Shown here one piece after another: positions 1 through 7,300 of a stretch of DNA of 17,104 nt (within the stretch, counting starts at the first letter, position 1; each line of letters starts with the position of its first letter). The notes beneath the pieces were generated by a model that made no database searches, was not told the origin of the DNA, and saw only the letters and a program-made list of their open reading frames with translations. This DNA is from DASRAU01 sp036005805. Lineage in GTDB: Bacteria > Acidobacteriota > Polarisedimenticolia > Gp22-AA2. The stretch covers positions 1 to 17,104 of the forward strand of contig DASYQE010000131.1 in NCBI GenBank assembly GCA_036005805.1, in the 5' to 3' direction. Both the position numbers and the translations under genes were made by a program.

Positions 1-2103
1 CGCTTCGACCTGGACACGCTCGCCCGCCTGACGCGGGTGAGCGACCCGCAGATCTCTCCCGACGGTCGATCGATCGTCGTCATCGTGTCGCGGCCCAACT
101 ACGAGGACAACCGCACCGACTCGGAGATGGTCCTCGTGGACATCGCCACCGGGGCGCAGCGCGTCCTGACGCGCGGACGCAAGCAGCTCGCGTCGCCGCG
201 CTGGTCGCCGTCGGGCGATCGCCTGGCGTTCCTCGCCGAGGCGGCGCCTCTGCCCGCGAAGAAGAGGGCGAAGCCGACCGGCGACGCCGTCGCGGCCGTG
301 GACAAGCCCGCTCCCGCGCCCGATGCCGATCGCAAGCCGGCGCGGCAGATCCACATCCTCCCGATGAACGGCGGCGACGCCGTGGTCCTGACCGATGCAC
401 CCGATGGGGTGCAGCAGTTCGCCTGGCGTCCCGACGGCGCCGCCATCGCCTTCGTCACCCAGGATCCGTTCCCCGACGCCGAGGCGCGCAAGAAAGGCGA
501 GGACGCCTTCGAAGTCGGGGACAACGACTTCCTGGCGCAGGAGCCGGCCCGCCCGTCGCACGTCTGGCTCATCCCCGGCGAGGGGGGAGAGGCGAAGCGT
601 CTCACCTCCGGCGCCTGGAGCCTGCCGATGAGCGAGCCCCCCGGTCCGCCGTCGTCGCCGATCGCCTGGTCTCCCGATGGCAAGACGCTGGCGATCACGA
701 AGCAGGAGAAGCCGCACTTCGGCAACGCCGACCTCACGACGATCCAGCTGCTGGACGTGGCGAATGGCCAGATGCGTCCGCTCACCAGCCAGAAGATCCT
801 CGAGGGCTATCCGGTCTACAGCCCGGACGGCTCGCACATCGCTCTCTGGTACCCGCGTGACGGCGACCAGAACGCGGTCAACGAGATCCAGGTCGTCGCC
901 TCCACCGGCGGCACCCCCAAGGTCATCACGCGCGCGCTCGATCGCTGCGTCTTCCGGGCCCTCTGGCTGCCGGACGGCAAGTCGGTCATCGTGGGCGGCA
1001 ACGACGGCACGCGCGTGTCGCTGTGGCAGCAGCCGCTCGACGGGCCGGCCCGCAAGCTGAATCTCGGGAAGGTCAATCCCTCGTGGTCCTTCTGGATCGA
1101 CGCCACCGTCGGCCGTGGCGGGGCGATCGCGTTCACCGGCAGCGAGCCGCAGCGCCCGACCGAGCTGTACTACATGACCTCGGCCACCGCCGAGCCGAAA
1201 CGGCTGACGGCGTACAACGACGAGGTCGCGGCGCTCGAGCTGGCGAAGGTGGAGCGCTTCGAGTGGAAGGGGCCCGAGGGACAGAAGGAGGACGGCGTGG
1301 TGCTCCTGCCGCCGGGCTTCGACGCCGCGAAAAAATATCCGCTCGTCCTGTACATCCACGGCGGGCCGCAGGCCGCCTCGACCGAGGCCTTCTCCTCCTT
1401 CACGCAGATCCTCGCGGCGCGCGGCTACGTCGTGTTCTCGCCGAACTACCGCGGCAGCGACAACAACGGCAACGACTACCAGAAGGCGATCGTCGGCGAC
1501 GCCGGCGACGGGCCGGGGCGCGACGTCATCGCCGGGCTCGAGGCGCTCAAGGCGAAGGGGTTCGTCGACGCGTCGCGGATCGGCGTGTCGGGCTGGTCGT
1601 ACGGCGGCTACATGACCTCCTGGCTCATCGGCCACTACGACTTCTGGAAGACGGCGGTGGCCGGCGCGGCGGTGACCGACTTCACCGACCAGTACAACCT
1701 CGCCGACTTCAACGTGCAGGCGCGCTACTCGTTCGGCGGCTCGCCGTGGAAGGACGGGCGCGAGAAGGCCTACCTCGACCAGTCGCCGATCTCCTCCGCG
1801 TCGAAGATCAAGACGCCGACGCTCATCCTGTCGGACACCGGCGACGCCCGCGTGCCCATCACGCAGTCGTACAAGCTGTACCACGCGCTCAAGGACAACG
1901 GCGTCCCGACCCGCTTCATCGCCTACCCGGTGCCGGGCCATTTCCCCGGCGACCCGGTGCGGGCGCGCGCGGTGTTCCGCGACTGGGCCGGCTGGCTCGA
2001 CGCGGCGCTGCAGCCCGAGGCGCCCGCGGCGCCGAAGACGCAGCCCGGTGACGGCGTCGTGCCGGTGAAAGAGACTTCGCCGGCGACCACGACCAAGGGA
2101 TGA
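1..2103 (+). CDS. S9 family peptidase (prolyl oligopeptidase / acylaminoacyl-peptidase type), 5' end missing
   Basis: The frame is open from base 1, so the true start and probable signal peptide lie upstream. The GTG at 37 sits inside the conserved N-terminal motif LTRVSDPQISPDG and is not a credible start. Numbering from that GTG, residues 1-390 form a beta-propeller with repeated SPDG/WSPDG motifs, and about 400-660 form the alpha/beta-hydrolase domain. The catalytic triad is visible: Ser521 in GWSYGGY, Asp603 in GDARVP and His635 in PGHFPGD. Family knowledge: these enzymes cleave short peptides, often after proline or from blocked N-termini, with the propeller limiting substrate size; many bacterial ones are periplasmic. 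Oddities are a Lys/Ala/Pro-rich insert inside the propeller (about residues 67-103) and a Pro/Thr-rich tail after the last helix. The stop overlaps the next gene by 4 bases, implying one transcript. The family is certain; substrate preference is not. Confidence 0.95.
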   Translation, partial: RFDLDTLARLTRVSDPQISPDGRSIVVIVSRPNYEDNRTDSEMVLVDIATGAQRVLTRGRKQLASPRWSPSGDRLAFLAEAAPLPAKKRAKPTGDAVAAVDKPAPAPDADRKPARQIHILPMNGGDAVVLTDAPDGVQQFAWRPDGAAIAFVTQDPFPDAEARKKGEDAFEVGDNDFLAQEPARPSHVWLIPGEGGEAKRLTSGAWSLPMSEPPGPPSSPIAWSPDGKTLAITKQEKPHFGNADLTTIQLLDVANGQMRPLTSQKILEGYPVYSPDGSHIALWYPRDGDQNAVNEIQVVASTGGTPKVITRALDRCVFRALWLPDGKSVIVGGNDGTRVSLWQQPLDGPARKLNLGKVNPSWSFWIDATVGRGGAIAFTGSEPQRPTELYYMTSATAEPKRLTAYNDEVAALELAKVERFEWKGPEGQKEDGVVLLPPGFDAAKKYPLVLYIHGGPQAASTEAFSSFTQILAARGYVVFSPNYRGSDNNGNDYQKAIVGDAGDGPGRDVIAGLEALKAKGFVDASRIGVSGWSYGGYMTSWLIGHYDFWKTAVAGAAVTDFTDQYNLADFNVQARYSFGGSPWKDGREKAYLDQSPISSASKIKTPTLILSDTGDARVPITQSYKLYHALKDNGVPTRFIAYPVPGHFPGDPVRARAVFRDWAGWLDAALQPEAPAAPKTQPGDGVVPVKETSPATTTKG

Positions 2104-2594
2104 GCGGAAGGCCCCGTCCCGCGCGGCGTCCCCCGGGCGCCGCGCGGGAGGACCGCCTGTTCGAGCTGCGGCGCTCGCCGAAGCACGGGCGGGGAGCATT
2201 CGCCGCCCGGCGCATCCGTCCGGGCACCCGCATCGTCGAGTACACCGGCGAGCGCATCACCCACGACGAGGCGGACGCGCGCTACGACGACGACGCGATG
2301 GAGCACCACCACACGCTCCTGATGATCGTCAACCGCAAGTGGGTGCTCGACGCCGCCGTCGGAGGCAACGAGGCCCGCTTCATCAACCACTCGTGCGAGC
2401 CGAATGCCGAGATCCACGTCGAGCGCGGGCGGGTCTTCATCGACGCCATCGCCGACATCCGGCCCGGCGAGGAGATCACCTACGACTATGCGTACGAGCG
2501 CGAGGAGGAGGACGACGCCGTCGCGACGTCGCGCTACCCCTGCCGGTGCGGCGCCCGCCGCTGCCGCGGCACCATCCTCGCACCGCGCGACTGA
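2100..2594 (+). CDS. SET-domain protein-lysine methyltransferase, small bacterial form
   Basis: This 164-aa protein is a nearly minimal SET domain with a post-SET tail. Visible motifs are GRGAFAARRI (residues 30-39) at the start of the fold, RFINHSCEPN (93-102) of the S-adenosylmethionine-binding pseudoknot, EEITYDY (124-130) with the active-site tyrosine, and a CRCGARRCRG post-SET motif. Cys148, Cys150 and Cys155 there, with Cys99, would bind one zinc. Family knowledge: SET enzymes transfer methyl groups from S-adenosylmethionine to protein lysines. The bacterial substrate cannot be told from sequence. The N-terminus is short, basic and Pro/Arg-rich with no signal peptide, so it should be cytoplasmic. 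The ATG overlaps the TGA of the S9 peptidase gene (ATGA), which suggests translational coupling. No separate strong ribosome site is seen. It ends 20 bases from the convergent PLP gene. Confidence 0.93.
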   Translation: MSGRPRPARRPPGAAREDRLFELRRSPKHGRGAFAARRIRPGTRIVEYTGERITHDEADARYDDDAMEHHHTLLMIVNRKWVLDAAVGGNEARFINHSCEPNAEIHVERGRVFIDAIADIRPGEEITYDYAYEREEEDDAVATSRYPCRCGARRCRGTILAPRD

Positions 2595-2614
2595 TCGCCC
2601 GGCCCCCGCGGCGC

Positions 2615-3964
2615 TCAGGCGGCGTCGTGTACCGCCGCCTCGAGACGGGTGACGATCTCCGGCATCCAGTCGCGGTGTTCGGGCTTCATGACGCAGGCGC
2701 GCAGGCAGGTGACGCTGTCGGCGTCCCAGGACGGGATCGCACCGGACGGCTCGACGAGGGCGCGCGGGAACGAGGCGAGGGCCAGGTGCAGGTCGCGCCG
2801 GGCAGCCGCGTCGAAGATCCGGCGGTTCGCGTCCGAGGCTTCGGAGGCGCGCGCGGCGCGGCGGGTGAAGACGACGATATCGAGCTCCGGCCGCATCAGC
2901 GGCGCGAGCCGGGCGTCGGCGCCGACCTCACGGTGGAGAGCCAGGGCCGCCTCGCGTCCGGCCTCGAGCCCGCGGGCGAACGCGCCGCCCGGCGCGAGAG
3001 GCAGGAGCCGCAGCGTCGTCCACAGCGCCACCGCCGCCGCGCCGGGGCGGGAGCATTCGAGCGAGATCTCCCCGAGGTGCAGGTCGCGTCCGGTGAAGTA
3101 GGTGTAGGGCGAATCGTGCCGGTAATGCCGTCCGACGGAGGGATCCCGGAAGATCACCGCGCCGCAGCCGTAGGGCTGCAGGCCGTGCTTGTGCGGGTCG
3201 ATGACGATCGAATCGCAACCCCCGATGGCGTCGAAGGCCCGCCGGGGCGGCGCATCCAGGTTGCCCGCGAGGGTGAAGTAGCCGCCGTAGGCGGCGTCGG
3301 CGTGCACCCGCACTCCCCTGGTGCGGGCCACCTCGAGAATGTCCGGCAGGGGATCGACCGCGCCGCAGGCGGTCGTCCCCAGGGTCGCCACGACGGTGCC
3401 GATCGTGCCCGTCGCCAGGGCCGTGTCGAGCGCCCGCGGGTCCATCCGGCCGCACCCGTCGGTGGCGATCGCGGTGAAGGGAACGTCGAGCACCTCCGAC
3501 AGCCGGGAGTGGGTGTAGTGCGCCTGCGCCGAGGCGGCGATCCCCTGTCCCGGGCGCTCCTGCCGGCCCACCCAGAGCGCCTCGAAGTTGGCCATCGTGC
3601 CGCCGCCGCACAGGTGCGCGAGGCACTCGGACCAGCCGAACATCGACGCGAGGGAGGCGACCGCTTCCTTCTCCATGGCCGAGGAGGCGCGCCCGCCATC
3701 CAGGGCATGGTTGTTCGGGTTGATGGTCATGGCCAGGGCGTAGGCCAGCCGCGCCGCCGGGTGCGGCGGCTTGAGCATCTGGCCGATATAGAGCGGGTGG
3801 CCGTAGGGGTAATTGTCGCGCAGCCGCTCCGCCGCCTCCAGCAGGACGCCGCGCACCCGGTCCCAGTCCACCTCGGGCTGGAAGACCGGAAGGGTCGCGT
3901 CGCGCTCGAGCGTCTGAAGCGCCGCCTCCAGCGCCTCCCGCTCCGGCCGATCGGAACCTTTCAT
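2615..3964 (-). CDS. PLP-dependent group II amino acid decarboxylase-like enzyme
   Basis: The 449-aa product is a fold-type I pyridoxal-phosphate enzyme of the group II decarboxylase family (glutamate, aromatic amino acid and tyrosine decarboxylases, and sphingosine-phosphate lyase relatives). The PLP lysine is Lys259 in DPHKHGLQPYGCG. The HADAAYGG motif (221-228) supplies the aspartate that pairs with the pyridine nitrogen, and AHYTHSR (148-154) holds the histidine that stacks on the cofactor. The N-terminal part has GHPLYIGQM and NPNNHALDGG, which resemble the substrate-side region of decarboxylases. The family usually runs 450-500 residues, so it looks complete. I chose the ATG at 3964 because the family alignment begins soon after; an ATG 21 bases upstream (3985) is possible and neither has a strong ribosome site. 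No signal peptide is seen, so it is cytoplasmic. It is a single gene, convergent to the SET gene and divergent from the giant subtilase. The substrate is unknown; an aminotransferase or lyase role cannot be excluded. Confidence 0.85.
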   Translation of the reverse strand: MKGSDRPEREALEAALQTLERDATLPVFQPEVDWDRVRGVLLEAAERLRDNYPYGHPLYIGQMLKPPHPAARLAYALAMTINPNNHALDGGRASSAMEKEAVASLASMFGWSECLAHLCGGGTMANFEALWVGRQERPGQGIAASAQAHYTHSRLSEVLDVPFTAIATDGCGRMDPRALDTALATGTIGTVVATLGTTACGAVDPLPDILEVARTRGVRVHADAAYGGYFTLAGNLDAPPRRAFDAIGGCDSIVIDPHKHGLQPYGCGAVIFRDPSVGRHYRHDSPYTYFTGRDLHLGEISLECSRPGAAAVALWTTLRLLPLAPGGAFARGLEAGREAALALHREVGADARLAPLMRPELDIVVFTRRAARASEASDANRRIFDAAARRDLHLALASFPRALVEPSGAIPSWDADSVTCLRACVMKPEHRDWMPEIVTRLEAAVHDAA

Positions 3965-3996
3965 GGCGACCCAGTGTAGATGCATCGGGGCCGGCC

Positions 3997-4047
3997 GGTC
4001 CGAAGCGCGCCGGACCCATGATGCGGCACGTCGCTCATCATGCGGAA
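3997..4047. promoter_or_regulatory. Cluster of inverted and direct repeats, possible operator
   Basis: GGTCCG (3997-4002) and CGGACC (4011-4016) form a perfect 6-bp inverted repeat with an 8-base loop. CATGATG (4017-4023) and CATCATG (4036-4042) form a perfect 7-bp inverted repeat with a 12-base spacer. The second pair is also part of a 12-base imperfect direct repeat with 10 of 12 matches (4017-4028 and 4036-4047), spaced 19 bases apart, close to two helical turns. This spacing fits a regulator bound on one DNA face between two divergent genes. No known regulator site is recognised and short repeats can arise by chance. Confidence 0.3.
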
Positions 4048-4107
4048 CATCAAGGGCGTCGGGCGGTTGACGAGATCGGCCGCCGCGCCGGATCGACCGT
4101 TTCGGAG

Positions 4108-4136
4108 TTGACACATCAGGAAGGTCGTCGTACATG
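4108..4136 (+). promoter_or_regulatory. Candidate sigma70-type promoter of the giant subtilase gene
   Basis: TTGACA (4108-4113) matches the -35 consensus exactly. A 17-base spacer is followed by TACATG (4131-4136), a weak -10 with 3 of 6 consensus matches. Transcription would begin near 4143 and leave a leader of about 180 bases before the start codon at 4326. The -35 and spacing are good; the -10 is poor. Confidence 0.4.
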
Positions 4137-4211
4137 GTCCGCAAGCGCCGGTGCGCGCCCGGTCCGGGTGCGGTTTGCCGGTCGTGTCGTGCAGGAGCTC
4201 GCTATTCCCGA

Positions 4212-4271
4212 CCCGGATTTCGCCGTTTCCGGCCTCGGTCATCGAGGTTCCGTGAATCGCTCCACGGAATC
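4212..4271 (+). promoter_or_regulatory. Three consecutive short stem-loops in the leader of the giant gene
   Basis: Three hairpins follow each other. CCGGA/TCCGG has a 10-base loop (4212-4231). CCTCG/CGAGG has a 5-base loop (4233-4247). TTCCGTG/CACGGAA has an 8-base loop (4248-4269) and can extend to nine pairs with one G-U, in which case it competes with the second hairpin for bases 4246-4247. The last ends about 55 bases before the start codon. I do not recognise a riboswitch class; it may be an mRNA-stability or translation-control leader. Confidence 0.3.
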
Positions 4272-4305
4272 GCCGCAGTCATCCATTCAAACCGACTTCC
4301 CATGA

Positions 4306-4320
4306 GGGGGGAGAGGGAGG
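4306..4320 (+). promoter_or_regulatory. Ribosome binding site that sets the giant gene start at 4326
   Basis: A purine-rich run ending in GGAGG (4316-4320) sits 5 bases before the ATG at 4326. That ATG opens directly into a basic-then-hydrophobic signal peptide. The alternative ATG codons at 4302 and 4134 would put this ribosome site inside the gene or bury the signal peptide behind an Arg-rich extension. Confidence 0.75.
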
Positions 4321-4325
4321 CCTTC

Positions 4326-7300
4326 ATGCGTCCTCGCCTTTCGCGCCGCGCCCTTGGTGGACTGGTCCGGACCAGTGCCGCCGTGTGCTGTCTTCTCGTC
4401 CTTGCAGGTCTCCTGGCCCGCGCCGACAGGCGCCAGCAGACCGGGCAGGGCTCTGTGCTGGACCAGGCTGAAGCCCAGATCGACCACAGCCTGAGGCTGC
4501 CCGAGCCGACCCCGCGCCCGGACGGCCTGTCACCGTTCGCCGGCCTCAAGCCGGTGTGGCAGAAGGACGAGGCCGGACGCAGGAAGAGCCTCGACACGCC
4601 GCTCGGCCTCGTGGACCCGGCCGGGCTCGAGGATCTCCGGCGCCAGGCGCCGCTGCTCGCCGGGGAGCGCGGCCGCGCCCTCGGTCACGGGCGCCGCGGC
4701 GAGCTGCTCGCAGGCTTCAACGCCGTGCAGCTCACTGAAGACGCAATCTCCACCCGCACGCCGGACGAGATCGAAGCGGCCCTGCGCGACGCCGGGGCCG
4801 AGGTCTACTCGCGGATGGCGGAGCGCGGCTACCTCGTACGCCTGTCCCCCGCGGCGGTGGACCGGCTGATCGACAACTCCTTCCTCGAAGCGGCGATGCC
4901 GTGGGGTCCGGAGTTCCGCGTCGAACCCGGGATCGGGCGGCGGCCCTTCCTGCAGCGGGCACGCGCCCAGTCGCAGGACCTGCGTCTCGTGGTGGACTTC
5001 TTCCGAGGCGCCGACCCCGTCCAGGCGAAGGCCGACCTCGAGAAGATCACCGGCAACCCGGCGACCACGTACTCGATCGACGGGCAGTCGTTCCTCGTCG
5101 AGGCGCACCACGCGAAGGTCCCGGCCCTGGCGCGCCTGCCGTGGGTGCAGTGGATCTACGAAGAGCCCGAGCACCTGCTGATGGACGCCGAAACCCCGAC
5201 CACCGCCATGGTCGGGAACATGAAGGAGAACCTGCCGTTCCAGCGTCCCTACTTCGATGTCGGGGTGGACGGCGGCGGAATCGACACCAACGCCGACGGG
5301 CGGCGCATCAACAATGGCACCGACACCGTGCCGCCGCAGGTCGTCTCGATCACCGACAACGGCATCTCCTATGACTCTGCCCAGTTCGCGCAGACGGCGA
5401 CCCAGCCGACGACCATCTCCAGCCCGATCGGCGGAGCGCACCGGAAGGTCCACGCCATCCAGAACGTCGCGGACACGGGCGACGGCTGCGACAGCATCCT
5501 CTCGGGGGGCGGCACGCACGGCAACGTGGTCGCGGGAATCATCGCCGGCGACGCGACCTCCCTCGGCTTCCGGGTGAGCAAGCACATCTACAACACGCGC
5601 CCGCGCGTGGACGGGATCGAGCTCAACGGCGTGGCGCGCGGCGCCCGCATCCTGATGCAGGACGCGGGAGCCGCGGCCAATTGCGTTTTGAACGACCTGA
5701 TCGAGCGGGGCGGCAACGTCTCGCCCGGCTCGCTCGCCACCCGGCTGGCGCTGGCGATCTGCCCCGCGTCGGGGGGCACCGGCGCGTGCAGCGGCGTCAC
5801 CGGGGCCGGCAACGAGGGGCACATCCACGTGCTGCCGTTCGGCGTCCCGAACTTCGACACCCTGCTCGACAACCCGACCGACGGGACCTACACGGCGGAA
5901 GCGCGCGACATCGACAACTTCCTGGTCAACAACCGGGACGTCATGGTGTTCGCCCCGGTGGGGAACACCGGGACGCAGCGGGTGCAGTTCTTCTTCTCGT
6001 CCTTCAACAGCCAGGTGCGCAACCGTTACCCGGACCTGTTCGACGGGACGGCCGCCGACAACAACCCCAACACCCCGCAGGGTCTCGAAGTGAGCCCGCC
6101 GGCGACGGCCAAGAACCTGGTCGCGGTGGGGAGCCATTTCCAGGACGTGCAGACGGCGCTCTCCGCGAACATCGAGGAGAACATCGCCAACTTCTCGTCC
6201 AAGGGACCGGCCACCGCCGGCTCGCTGCGCATGGCGCCGATGGTCGTCGCCGTGGGGGCGGATCTCAACGGCTTCTTCTTCGGTCCGAACACCGTCTCGG
6301 CGGCGGTCTGGAAGAGCAAGGACAACGACAACCAGGCGCCGGTGGACGCCGTGCTCGACGACACCAACTACGGCACCTCGTACTCGACCGCGGAGGTCGC
6401 CGGGATCGCGGCCCTCATCCGCGACTACCTGGCCCAGGGCTTCTATCCGACCGGCGCGCGCGTCGACACCGACCGCATGCCGTCGCCCTCCGGTCCGCTG
6501 GTGAAGGCGGCGATCGCCGCCTCGGCGAACTTCGAGGAGCTGCTCGAGTCGGAATACCCGACGGCGAGCGACCGGGCCGTCGCCTTCTCGCGCGCCACCG
6601 ATCTCGGGACGGTGTCAGGCCAGGCGGTCGGCGTGTACGGCAACATGGAGCAGGGCTACGGCCGGCCGGTGGTGACCTCGGTGCTGCCGCTGGCGAACTG
6701 GCCGCAGGCGAAGGGGATCGGCGCGCCGCAGACGATCGAGTACCCGGCGGCGGGGCTCATCCTGTATGACGAGCTGGGGACCGGCGAGCCGGCGATCAAC
6801 AACACCACCCGCACGCTGATCGAGCACACCTTCACGGTCGGCTCCGACGCCACGCGCGTGGTGGGCGCCACCCGTGTCGTCGATCACGGGCAGCTGCGCG
6901 TGGCGCTGGCGTGGGCCGATCCGCCTTCCCTGGCCGGCAGCGCCGGCGCGGCGATCAACGACCTCGACCTCGAGGTCGAGTCCCCCGGCCCGGACGGCAA
7001 CATCGCGACCACCGCGGACAACCTCATCTACGACGGCAACGTCTACCTGCAGGGGGGCGTCAAGGTCGGCCAGTGGTCGGCCTCCCGCACCACCGTGGCG
7101 GCCGATCGGGGGGATCGCCGCAACCTCGTCGAGGCGGTGCACCTCTCCTCGGATCCGAACGGCGACGGCAACACCGACGACTCGCAGCTGATCGCCGGCA
7201 CCTGGAAGGTGCGCGTGAAGCGCGGCGCCGGCGGCGCCACCCCGGGGAGCATCTCCAACCTGACCGGGCCCGTCGAGGACGCCAACGGCAACGGCCGGCT

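Larger units (their letters stand above)
3965..4325. other. Divergent intergenic region between the PLP gene and the giant subtilase gene
   Basis: This 361-base stretch holds no convincing gene. The frames crossing it give Arg-rich translations with no recognisable domain. On the side of the PLP gene it contains a 6-bp inverted repeat (3997-4016) directly followed by a 7-bp inverted repeat (4017-4042). A perfect TTGACA with a 17-base spacer lies at 4108-4136, pointing toward the giant gene. The remaining 180 or so bases would be a leader with three short stem-loops and a purine-rich ribosome site. I found no convincing promoter for the PLP gene. Confidence 0.7.

Noticed and set aside
2339..3979. 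Plus-strand open frame of 546 codons over the PLP gene
   Set aside because: It begins inside the SET gene and reads Arg/Gly-rich sequence antisense to a complete PLP enzyme with all its motifs.
4048..4053. TTGATG on the minus strand as a -35 for the PLP gene
   Set aside because: No acceptable -10 is found at 16 to 18 bases; the sequences there are GC-rich.
4134..4325. Longer N-terminus of the giant protein starting at 4134 or 4302
   Set aside because: It would add an Arg-rich extension before the signal peptide and overlap the -10 of the promoter candidate; the ribosome site points to 4326.
4530..6137. Antisense open frame of 535 codons over the subtilase domain
   Set aside because: It has no recognisable motif or ribosome site, and the sense strand encodes the catalytic triad across the same bases.
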